NCBI GenBank assembly: GCA_022565395.1
Contig: JAIUMV010000012.1
Span: forward strand, 1 to 64,000
DNA from: Marinobacter sp.
Lineage (GTDB): Bacteria; Pseudomonadota; Gammaproteobacteria; Pseudomonadales; Oleiphilaceae
Direction: 5' to 3'
DNA: 64,000 bases
Of this stretch, positions 55,046 through 63,083 are shown in pieces (position 1 is the first letter of the stretch; each line of letters begins with the position of its first letter). Made by a program: the position numbers and the translations under genes. The notes under the pieces were generated by a model. That model searched no databases. It saw nothing but the letters and a program-made list of their open reading frames with translations, and had not been told where the DNA came from.

Positions 55046-56557
55046 ATGCCAACCCTACACGACAAGTTCAAACGTAATAATGGCGAGCTGATCCGCGCTG
55101 ATGACTGGAACGACATGCTCAAGGAGGTCGATGGCCTGATCAAAGGGGTGGAAGACAGCCTTACGATCCAGATCAACGCACTGGACACACGGCTGGAGAC
55201 CCTGGAAAACCAGGTTGAAGGCATGGTGGAGATCACCGAGGAAGCTAAAAAGATCCATACCGCCCTGAGATCACGCTTCTACCGGCTGGACCTGGCCACC
55301 GAACACAGCACCTTTGCCATTGGCCAGCGGGGCACCATCACCGCCACCATCATGGGACTGACAGACGACCAGACCCTTGATCTGTCAAACCCTGCAACAC
55401 GGCCATGGATCGACTTTGTCACCGTCTGGGGTAACCTCAAGGCCGCACCTGGGTTCACCAGCCGCGGTGGTGCAGGCGACCAGACCATCTCCGTGCAGGT
55501 GAATGCTCAGGGCGTCGCGCAGGTGCTGATCCGCTCCGACCATGCCGAGAACTTTGCCGAGGAGGAAGAACAGGAAATCTCCAACTTCCTGTCCACCCGC
55601 CCGGTTGCCAACAATAACCGCTCCATTGCCGACTTTATGCTGCAGGCTGCCACCCCCCAGGATGCGGTGCTGAACAACGCCTACCTGGCCATCAACCAGG
55701 CCTATGACCGACAGCAAACCTCTGCGCCTGTGCTGCAGAAGTATGTGGATACCTACTACCTGCAAAAGCCCGCCCGGGTCGCCACAACCTTTACCCCCAG
55801 CTTTATCAACCGCTGGCGTGACTACCGCGCGACTGTGATGGCCTTCCTGAAGCCGGACAGCTCACCCATCACCGCCGACGGCGCCCTGGCCACGGCCAGT
55901 ATCCAGGTGACCTTCCGGGACTGGATTGGCCCCTGGTACCACCTGGGTTACCTCGCCGTGTTGCCAACCATCACGCCGCCTCTGGCAGACAGATTCCGTA
56001 ACCTCATTGACGCCGAAGTGAGCACGTCTGTAAGCCGCGCAGTCAAAGAGGTTAACGACAGTCTGGTGGGCAAGGGTGTACTGGGCCAGCAGCGCTACTT
56101 GATTGCGGTCAACGAAGCTATGGGTTCCCTGCAATTTGCCACCACGCCCCCACCCGCCACCAAGGAGGTTGTCCAGGCCATCCGCTACGGCTCACAGATG
56201 CAAACCAGCATGCTGTATGCCCAGTACATGAGTCCGGGCGCAGAAACCAAAGCCGCCGGTTTTGAGATCACGGCAGAGAGCAGCTCCCGAGCCAACGCTG
56301 AAGCAGGCAAGGTCAAGGAAGAGTTAACCCGTGCCGTGGATACCAAGCTAACAGAGGCCAGCAACAGCCTCAAAACCGAGGTCCAGCGGGATCAGGTGGC
56401 TTTCAAAACCGAGCTGATGGCTGAAGATGGCCCGATTCTCGGGGTCACCCAGAAACTGGTGGAATTTGATACCCGCGTGAAAGCCCTCGATGACACGGTT
56501 AAGTCCAAGGCGGATGTTGCCTTGATTTCCGGCGTTCTGGGTGCGCTTCCACGCTGA
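55046..56557 (+). CDS. tail-associated protein with coiled-coil ends, unknown family
   Basis: The 503-residue protein starts with helical DKFKRNNGELIRADDWNDMLKEV, then a coiled coil (about 30-70). A beta-rich middle (about 85-340: FAIGQRGTITATIMG, VQVNAQGVAQVLIRSDHAENF) follows. The second coiled coil (about 405-500) ends in KSKADVALISGV. The KADV word recurs in the next protein's fibre repeats, so the two may bind each other. It is probably a fibre base or baseplate-peripheral protein. No enzyme motif is seen. It starts three bases after the preceding stop. Confidence 0.6.
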   Translation: MPTLHDKFKRNNGELIRADDWNDMLKEVDGLIKGVEDSLTIQINALDTRLETLENQVEGMVEITEEAKKIHTALRSRFYRLDLATEHSTFAIGQRGTITATIMGLTDDQTLDLSNPATRPWIDFVTVWGNLKAAPGFTSRGGAGDQTISVQVNAQGVAQVLIRSDHAENFAEEEEQEISNFLSTRPVANNNRSIADFMLQAATPQDAVLNNAYLAINQAYDRQQTSAPVLQKYVDTYYLQKPARVATTFTPSFINRWRDYRATVMAFLKPDSSPITADGALATASIQVTFRDWIGPWYHLGYLAVLPTITPPLADRFRNLIDAEVSTSVSRAVKEVNDSLVGKGVLGQQRYLIAVNEAMGSLQFATTPPPATKEVVQAIRYGSQMQTSMLYAQYMSPGAETKAAGFEITAESSSRANAEAGKVKEELTRAVDTKLTEASNSLKTEVQRDQVAFKTELMAEDGPILGVTQKLVEFDTRVKALDDTVKSKADVALISGVLGALPR

Positions 56558-56586
56558 TCCGTGATGAGCCAGCAAGGAATCAGGCC

Positions 56587-58653
56587 ATGAACAGCCCATT
56601 AGTCCAGTCATCCGGTGATGCTCCCCTCAGTATCGAGGCCCTCGCCGCAAGGTTGGCGCAACTGGAAGCCCGCTCCCCTGCCAACCACTACCAACTGTGG
56701 CTGCGGGCAATCCCCGATGAGGTCTGGCTGGGGCACGCGCAGTCTGTACTGATACAGGTTACTAACCAGCGGGGCCAGGCTGTGGTGGACACCCAGGTGA
56801 CCCTGGTGACCAGCTGGGGTGTGCTGGCCGGGCGTCAGGGCCTGCGCCGCCAAAGTGCCAGCGCCCTGACGCTGCACACTGATCATCAGGGCATGTGCCA
56901 GGTCCAGCTGTTTCCTGCGCTGAGCACACGCCTGGATGCTGGCCAGCAGGCCAGCCTGGTCAATGCCCTCGCAGGCCTTCGCCAGGCAGACAGCACCGCG
57001 GCTGTCAGCACCGCGCTGCGAAACCTGGTGCGCCTTTATCGGCGGGATGAACATCAGGCCCTGCGGGAAGCCATCGATGTGTTCTATCGCCAACACGGCG
57101 ATCCTGAGTTACAACCCTTCCCGGTCACCGGTGCCGAGGACTGGATACCCATTCCCGTCACCATTTTTGCCTATCTCACGCCACCTCCCGGCCAGCCCTG
57201 CACCGGGGTGCCCATGAGCCTGATACAACTGACCCAGCGTAACTGGTTATACCGGTGGGCCCGGCTGTTCAGCGCCGTGTTGGCGGAAGAAAGCACCCTG
57301 CTGGACAGCCTCAAAGGGGTCGGGGCAGGTAGGCGGGATGGCGGGTTGATTCTGGCGGATGTAACCCGCCGTATTGGCCTGTTCGTCAATGTCCAGAAGG
57401 GGTTGGCAGGCAAGCAGCTGGGGCAGACCTTTGCCTCAGACACCCTGAGCAGCTTCCTGCAAACCGGACTGGAGCAGTTCCCCGCTGACAAGCGCCTCGC
57501 CCTGGTAACTGGCCTGGATAGCGCAGGCAAAACGCTGCGCAGCAACGGGGGACTGTTCACTGCGCTGGAGGTTGACCGCCCAAGCCTGGGTAGCCGAACG
57601 GGCATGCTCGATACCGAGCAACTGGGGAATCTGCAGGACCGGCTCGGGCAGCTGGAAAAATCCGTTGTGACCCGCGATCAACTGGACAACACCGAAAGCC
57701 GGCTGACAGAACGCCTGCGGGACTCCCTGACGCAAACACTGGACAGCCGTGTGCAGGAGCGTATGGCAGATATCCTCGGGCAGTTTGGCATAGCGGATAT
57801 GAAGGGCCAACTGGACACACTGGAACGACAGCAAGACCGCCTTAGCGGCCAGCTCAATGAACTGAGTGGCGAACTGAAAAACAAGGCCAGCCTGAGCCAG
57901 CTGACTGAACTCAACAAAGCCCTGGAAAATCAGCTCAAAGAGCTTTCAGCTACCGCCGGCAAACTGGAAAGCTGGGCCCGTGATGTCAGCCGTGAACTGG
58001 ACCTGAAAGCCAACCTGACCTCTTTCGAACAACTTGACGAACGGGTCAACCGCCTGGGCAAGGATCTGTCCAGGCAACTGGCGGGCATCGACACCCGCTT
58101 TGACCGCAAAGTGGATACGCAGGTGTTTGACGACCTCAAGAGCGCCCACGAGCTAACCCAGCGGGACCTGGCCAATCTGGGCAAGACCGTTGAACAGAAA
58201 GCCGACGTCGAACGGGTCAACCGGATCGACAACGACCTGAGCAAACTGCAAGACACCAACAAGAGCCAGGATGGCCGCCTTGGCAGGTTTGACCAGCAGC
58301 TGGCGGAGCGGGCCACCCTGGCGGATCTGGCCAAGTTCAACCAGCAGGTCATTGATCTGCAGCGGGACCAGAGCCAGCTCAATCAAAAGATCACCGGGTT
58401 TGATCAGCAGCTGGGGCGCAAAGTGGAGGCCAGCCAGCTCAACACCCTGAACACCCAGCTACGCAACCTGCAAACCCAGAATAACAACCTGAACACTCAG
58501 GTCACCCAGCTTAACGGTCAGCTGGCCAGTAAGGCGGACGTGTCGCAGGTCAACGCCCTCAATACCGAAATGCGCCAGCTGAAGACCACCTCGGCCAATC
58601 TGGACAGTCGCCTGAACACCCTCAACATCAACCACCCCATCATAAGGCGTTAG
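56587..58653 (+). CDS. long coiled-coil tail-fibre-like protein
   Basis: The 688-residue protein has a folded N-terminal part (1-330) that includes an Ig-like start (YQLWLRAIPDEVWLGHAQSVLIQV). From about 340 to 688 it is a continuous coiled coil. Within it a unit of about 30-35 residues recurs with (N/Q/S)KAxV/L-xx(L/V)N-x-L (for example NKASLSQLTEL, QKADVERVNRI and SKADVSQVNAL). Such trimeric, Asn/Gln/Leu-rich rods are typical of phage and CIS fibres. AAGGA precedes the ATG. It is probably a fibre that reaches for the target surface. The receptor is unknown. Confidence 0.7.
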   Translation: MNSPLVQSSGDAPLSIEALAARLAQLEARSPANHYQLWLRAIPDEVWLGHAQSVLIQVTNQRGQAVVDTQVTLVTSWGVLAGRQGLRRQSASALTLHTDHQGMCQVQLFPALSTRLDAGQQASLVNALAGLRQADSTAAVSTALRNLVRLYRRDEHQALREAIDVFYRQHGDPELQPFPVTGAEDWIPIPVTIFAYLTPPPGQPCTGVPMSLIQLTQRNWLYRWARLFSAVLAEESTLLDSLKGVGAGRRDGGLILADVTRRIGLFVNVQKGLAGKQLGQTFASDTLSSFLQTGLEQFPADKRLALVTGLDSAGKTLRSNGGLFTALEVDRPSLGSRTGMLDTEQLGNLQDRLGQLEKSVVTRDQLDNTESRLTERLRDSLTQTLDSRVQERMADILGQFGIADMKGQLDTLERQQDRLSGQLNELSGELKNKASLSQLTELNKALENQLKELSATAGKLESWARDVSRELDLKANLTSFEQLDERVNRLGKDLSRQLAGIDTRFDRKVDTQVFDDLKSAHELTQRDLANLGKTVEQKADVERVNRIDNDLSKLQDTNKSQDGRLGRFDQQLAERATLADLAKFNQQVIDLQRDQSQLNQKITGFDQQLGRKVEASQLNTLNTQLRNLQTQNNNLNTQVTQLNGQLASKADVSQVNALNTEMRQLKTTSANLDSRLNTLNINHPIIRR

Positions 58654-58655
58654 CG

Positions 58656-60479
58656 ATGAAGGTCACCCAGTTGACGCCCATTGCCGGCACTGCCCGCGCT
58701 GGCACCGGTGAATGGCTTATCACCCAGAGCAATAACGGCCCTGGTCGCCGCTTCCGCCAGGTCTGCACCCTGCAGCTGGCCACCGGGGGGCTTGCGGAGG
58801 GTATCCACTTTACCAGCCAATGCACGCTGGCCCTGCGGCCAGATCACTACACCTTCAACGCGGTACCCAGCAATGCGCCGGAGCGGGCCATTGTCACCAA
58901 CATACCCGGCGGCAAAGGTGCTCGTATCAGCCTGTCGGTACCACGGCTGGTAAGCAGCATCCGCTACCAGAACAGTATCCATGTACAGGGGAAAATGACC
59001 CAGCTGTACCGAACAGACGGCGACGTCATCACTGAAGAACCCTTCCATAGCCATTTCCACCACTATTTGATGATGCAAGCCACCACAACGAGTGCCGCAC
59101 CCGCCGCCAGGTTTGAGCGCGGCATGGTTGAAAGCAAGCACGCACCCGGCGTACTGGAATACGACTCCCGACTGGAAAGGCTAAACAGGGGCGGGCAAGT
59201 CAGGGGCAACGTCGTGATTAGCGGACTGAACAACACCCTGCCACCTGGCGAGCTGGGTATCGAAGCCATGGAGTTTATCGTACGGCTGGAGAATAGCGGC
59301 AGCCATGACAGTATCAGCAGCGGCAATATTGCCGAGGTTAACCTGACCACCGGCCCGGAGAGCCTGCGGCTGGGGATCGAGCTGCCCGCTCTGGGGGAGC
59401 CACCCCTGTTCCTGCCGGGTAACTTCACCCTGTACCAAACCACCCACCTGAACCAGGTCTTTCGAGATACCCTGCAGAAGGTGGTGGACCGTTATGTGGA
59501 CAAACTCAATACCGGGTCACCCACCCCCGCCCTGCTGCCGGGCACTCTGGAACTCCGGCTGGTGATGGAAAACGATGCCCCCCTGAAAATGAACATCTCG
59601 GCCTTCGCGGTGGATTATCACCTGGTACGTGAGTCCCTGCCTGAAGGACTGGCCAAACAAGTACTGCGCTTTGATGCCGCCACAGACGCGCCCCAAGCCA
59701 TGACCCTGCAGGTACCTGGGAACGCCATTATGCACCGCGCCGAGCTGACCCTGGCTGGCAAGGCAGCCAAGGCTGCAGCCCGCACCGGCAACAGTGCGGC
59801 GGCGGGCGCCCCGCCCCCACCGATACCAGCTGCGGCAAAAGCACTGCGGGTATCACCACAGCAGCCATGGGCCAGCCGTCTCATCCTCGACGAGCCCATA
59901 CTGGCTGACCGCCTGATGCTTTGTATCTCCTCACTCGCGCCCGGTAGCCGAGCCCGGCTGACCCTGCATGAGGACCATGACGGCATGCCGTACCCGGAGG
60001 TTCTGGCCCGTGCCGGCCTTGATGGCCTGCAACCCCGCGGGCTAAGCCGTTTACGCTGCACGCTGCAGGACACCCAGTTGCTGCAGCCCGGGGACTACTG
60101 GCTGGTGATGGAGGTGCCGGAAGGCCGGCTGATGTGGCACCTGCAACCCCGGGACGGCGCCCATCTGCTGACCCGCAAAGCCGTGGCCGGCGGCCATTGG
60201 GGACACACCCAGGAGGATGACGGCTTCGCGGCCATCGCTGCCCTGCTCCCACAGGGCGACAGTAAAGGCGCCGATACCGTACCCGGCATTCAGTTGGGCC
60301 AGCAGATGCTAGCGGTCCAGCCTCACCAGGACGACCTGCTCGTCGACCTTCGCCCAGGGCTTGTACCGCCGGTCGCCCCCAGCCATACCCTGATAGACCT
60401 GTCCCTATCCGTAAGGTGCAATCAGCCAGGGCCGCTGACCCTTTACCCACCCCGACTTGAGTACGACCTGTCACCATGA
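58656..60479 (+). CDS. large protein of unknown fold at the end of the tail operon, candidate receptor-binding protein
   Basis: The 607-residue protein is beta-rich and matches no family I know. Features are a His cluster FHSHFHHY (131-137), possibly metal-binding; a helical piece QVFRDTLQKVVDRYVDKL near 260-285; a Pro/Ala-rich hinge (about 370-392); and two later beta parts with LTLHEDHDGMPY and GDYWLVMEVPEG. It lies next to the fibre gene and ends the operon, the position of target-specificity proteins. That role is inferred. It ends 16 bases before the stop of a convergent phospholipase-lysozyme gene with no terminator between. Confidence 0.55.
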   Translation: MKVTQLTPIAGTARAGTGEWLITQSNNGPGRRFRQVCTLQLATGGLAEGIHFTSQCTLALRPDHYTFNAVPSNAPERAIVTNIPGGKGARISLSVPRLVSSIRYQNSIHVQGKMTQLYRTDGDVITEEPFHSHFHHYLMMQATTTSAAPAARFERGMVESKHAPGVLEYDSRLERLNRGGQVRGNVVISGLNNTLPPGELGIEAMEFIVRLENSGSHDSISSGNIAEVNLTTGPESLRLGIELPALGEPPLFLPGNFTLYQTTHLNQVFRDTLQKVVDRYVDKLNTGSPTPALLPGTLELRLVMENDAPLKMNISAFAVDYHLVRESLPEGLAKQVLRFDAATDAPQAMTLQVPGNAIMHRAELTLAGKAAKAAARTGNSAAAGAPPPPIPAAAKALRVSPQQPWASRLILDEPILADRLMLCISSLAPGSRARLTLHEDHDGMPYPEVLARAGLDGLQPRGLSRLRCTLQDTQLLQPGDYWLVMEVPEGRLMWHLQPRDGAHLLTRKAVAGGHWGHTQEDDGFAAIAALLPQGDSKGADTVPGIQLGQQMLAVQPHQDDLLVDLRPGLVPPVAPSHTLIDLSLSVRCNQPGPLTLYPPRLEYDLSP

Positions 60480-60495
60480 AAAGCACTGCTGGATG

Positions 60496-62406
60496 CTACC
60501 AGTTGGCCAGGGCCTCCCGCCAAAGGTTGGCTTCCGCCTGCCGGCGTTTGACCAACCCTGAACTCGGAGACCAAAGCCGCTGCATGCTGGTAATTTCATC
60601 CTCAACCCGCACTAGCACGGCTTTGGCCGCGGTTTTGTCTGGCAACAGCTGGTCAGCCTCGGCCAGCAGAGTCTGAATCGTTTTCATCTCCCGGCGGGTT
60701 TCGCCGTTGAGGGAGGTACCCCGGTTGAACACCAGGCTCACCAGCACCGCGCGGGCCATAGGCGGTAGGCGATCCAGTGAGGGGTAGATGGATTTGGTTT
60801 CGTGGTAGTAGCGGGGCAAGGTCTTAGCGACAAACACCTGCCAGGCTGCCTTGAAAGGAATGCTCAGCCCCTGTTTCTTGAGGGTGTTCGCACGGGCAGC
60901 CGTGCCCGCCTTGCCAATATCCTTGATCAGCTCATCCCGATCCTTGGCGGGCAGAATATCCCCCCAGGTCGCCAAAAAATCAGCCTCGCTGTTCCAGCGC
61001 AGGTCATAGCCCAATCCAATGGTGATACCGCTGGCCTCGCCGGGAAAATGGGGCCAGCGGGTATGGGCATCGTAATAGGCCAGCCCGCCGGATTCCTCTA
61101 CGGCGATAAAAGCGACGCCATTGGTATCCAGCAAAGGAAACGGCTCCTGCAGCGTGGCGAGCCATGACCACAACAGGCCATCCGCCACCCCGCTCTGGGT
61201 TTGCCTGGCGCAATCCTGAGCGTAACGCACCCCCCGCTCGGTTGCCGGGCCGTAGTCACCGTCGGGCCGCAGCATGGCACCGCAACGATTCAGGCGACCC
61301 TGTAGCCTGACCACTTCCGGCCCGCGATCACCCCGGGAGAGCAGCGGCTGAGGTTCAAAATGCTCAACCGGCACACGGTTGACCGGGGTTTCAGCGGGGT
61401 CTTCAAACCACTGAAAGTAGCGCTCCGTGCCCAGAATGCCCTGCTCGATCAGCGCCTGCTTCTTGGCAGCGGACAGATTAAAGTCCGTTGTCCGCACATC
61501 CAGCGTGTTGATGTATACCGTGCGCTGCCAGTCATCCCCATGCAGATGCTGGTTTTCCTGAACCTGCAATAGCGCACCCACCAGGGCACGGGCATAAATG
61601 GGAAAGGTCGAAATTGCCTTGCTGACCGGCGCCTCATCATAACGGTAAAGGCCGATCTCCTCTTCCGTATCCAGCCGCAGGCCCAGGGTTTGCCGGTTAT
61701 ACACATAGGGACTGCGATCCGGCCTGGCCAGCAGAAAACGGGCATTCTCCCGGTTGTAGTATTCCACCGCCCGGGCAGCGGCGGGGTCATTCACCATGTC
61801 AATGTAGCGCTCGCGGTCAAACAACTTGACGGGGTAGTTCAACATCACACCGCCATCCACGAATACCTGATTCTCGGCACCCAGCCGCTTGGCACGGAAA
61901 AACAGCGGCAAAGACATACTGATGCGCACCGCCGTCACCAACGACATAGTCGGGTGACGCTCGCGGGAGAACACCTCCGAATAGCCCGTAGACAGGTTGG
62001 TACCCACCACAAACAGATCCGGCAGGCCCGCCTTGTGCAGATCACTGAAGGTAGCACCGGACTTACCCAGCCGGTCTTTGACCAGCCCGCCAACCCAGTC
62101 ACTGAAGAAGTCCCCCTTGTGCCAGCCGAACTCCTTCCACAGCCGGCGGAAGTCCCTGATAAACCCGAAGGCGCTATCCATAAAATCCCTGAAGTCAGTA
62201 GAATCAAGGATTTGCTGCTGAGTCTTAAGGTCATACCCCAAGGCATAAACCAGTGCATTAATCGCCCCCGCACTGGTGCCCCCAACCCGCAGGATATGGG
62301 GCAATATCCCCCGCTGGGCCAAAACCTGCATGGCGCCCACATAGGCGATGCCTTTGACACCGCCACCCTCAAACACCAGATTCCGGAATTGTGCAGTCAC
62401 GGTCAT
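60496..62406 (-). CDS. patatin-like phospholipase fused to peptidoglycan-binding and lysozyme-like domains
   Basis: The 636-residue protein has three parts. Residues 1-340 are a patatin: glycine-rich GGGVKG oxyanion loop at 14-19, GTSAG with nucleophile Ser45 at 43-47, and DGG with Asp184. It should hydrolyse phospholipid acyl chains. Residues 355-400 (LLSRGDRGPEVVRLQGRLN, DGDYGPATE) are a PG_binding_1 domain. Residues about 430-636 resemble GH24/pesticin-type lysozymes: VEESGG with candidate Glu437/438, YYDAHTRW and GITIGLGYDL. There is no signal peptide, which fits loading into the tail tube rather than Sec export. The ATG at 62406 has GGGAG very close; ATGs at 62421 and 62436 are alternatives. 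It is convergent with the tail operon. Confidence 0.85.
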   Translation of the reverse strand: MTVTAQFRNLVFEGGGVKGIAYVGAMQVLAQRGILPHILRVGGTSAGAINALVYALGYDLKTQQQILDSTDFRDFMDSAFGFIRDFRRLWKEFGWHKGDFFSDWVGGLVKDRLGKSGATFSDLHKAGLPDLFVVGTNLSTGYSEVFSRERHPTMSLVTAVRISMSLPLFFRAKRLGAENQVFVDGGVMLNYPVKLFDRERYIDMVNDPAAARAVEYYNRENARFLLARPDRSPYVYNRQTLGLRLDTEEEIGLYRYDEAPVSKAISTFPIYARALVGALLQVQENQHLHGDDWQRTVYINTLDVRTTDFNLSAAKKQALIEQGILGTERYFQWFEDPAETPVNRVPVEHFEPQPLLSRGDRGPEVVRLQGRLNRCGAMLRPDGDYGPATERGVRYAQDCARQTQSGVADGLLWSWLATLQEPFPLLDTNGVAFIAVEESGGLAYYDAHTRWPHFPGEASGITIGLGYDLRWNSEADFLATWGDILPAKDRDELIKDIGKAGTAARANTLKKQGLSIPFKAAWQVFVAKTLPRYYHETKSIYPSLDRLPPMARAVLVSLVFNRGTSLNGETRREMKTIQTLLAEADQLLPDKTAAKAVLVRVEDEITSMQRLWSPSSGLVKRRQAEANLWREALANW

Positions 62407-62628
62407 GCTCCCTACAGTCATCAATCGGGGCGCCACCGAACAGCCTTGGCGAACTAATCGCAGGCAGTTTCTCAGGCGCTCCCACCAAAGGGGCGATCAG
62501 GCAACATTGTGCGCTGTGCCGCTCGGCTCCATGAACAGCAAGACGGACCAGACACTGCGGAATTCGGCTGGCGAACCGACAAACAGGGGCCTAAAAAGGG
62601 CGAGGCGAACACCTCAACCCATAACCAC

Positions 62629-62658
62629 AGTATAGTTTTTAACCAGAAAGCTGCAGAA
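62629..62658 (-). promoter_or_regulatory. possible promoter of the patatin-lysozyme gene
   Basis: On the minus strand TTCTGC (62653-62658) and TATACT (62629-62634) are 18 bases apart in an AT-rich patch. Transcription would leave a leader of about 220 bases before the patatin start. The rest of the 62407-62687 gap shows nothing else clear. Confidence 0.3.
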
Positions 62659-62687
62659 AGAAGTGTATAAACTCAAGGGAAGTCGAA

Positions 62688-63038
62688 CTAGAGCTGTATT
62701 CCATAGTGGCGCAGAACCATCACCATTGCTCCATAACAGAGGGCTGTGACCACAACAGATATCCCCAGGCTAAGGAAGAAATGAACACCCTGCATCAACA
62801 ACAGAGGCAACGCGATAAACAATGCAAGTGATGGCAGCACAAGCCAGAACACACTGCTGGCGAGGGCACTGACCTTCTCCACATCGCCTGTGTCCAGATA
62901 TAACCAGAGCATCGCCAGTACGGAAGTCAAAGGCACCGAAGCGAGTAGCGCGCCGAATAGCGAACTGCGCTTGGCGATTTCAGAAATGAGAACGACCAAT
63001 ACTGCAGTGACGACGACTTTCAAAGCGTAGTAGAACAT
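62688..63038 (-). CDS. DUF3147-like small membrane protein
   Basis: The 116-residue protein has four hydrophobic helices. The motif KVVVTAVLVVLISEIAKRSS, then LLASVPLTSVLAMLWLY, fits the DUF3147 family of integral membrane proteins of unknown role. The ATG at 63038 is favoured because GAGG stands nine bases upstream; another ATG at 63053 precedes that ribosome site. It follows the MFS gene by 45 bases on the same strand and may share its transcript. Confidence 0.83.
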   Translation of the reverse strand: MFYYALKVVVTAVLVVLISEIAKRSSLFGALLASVPLTSVLAMLWLYLDTGDVEKVSALASSVFWLVLPSLALFIALPLLLMQGVHFFLSLGISVVVTALCYGAMVMVLRHYGIQL

Positions 63039-63083
63039 CGGCTGGTACCTCATTTAGACGACTAAAGTGAGTCGATTTAAGCC

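Noticed and set aside
57601-58650. Repetitive stretch at the end of the fibre gene as a CRISPR or DNA repeat array
   Set aside because: Similarity is at the protein heptad and ~33-residue level, not as identical DNA repeats with spacers.
35340-60479. Interpretation as a type VI secretion system
   Set aside because: There is a single-gene sheath, no TssB/TssC pair, no TssJ/L/M membrane complex, no TssK and no ClpV; hub and spike are separate as in P2-like tails.
35340-62406. Interpretation as a complete or remnant prophage
   Set aside because: No head, portal, terminase, integrase, repressor, lysis gene or attachment repeats were seen, and the tail set is intact rather than decaying.
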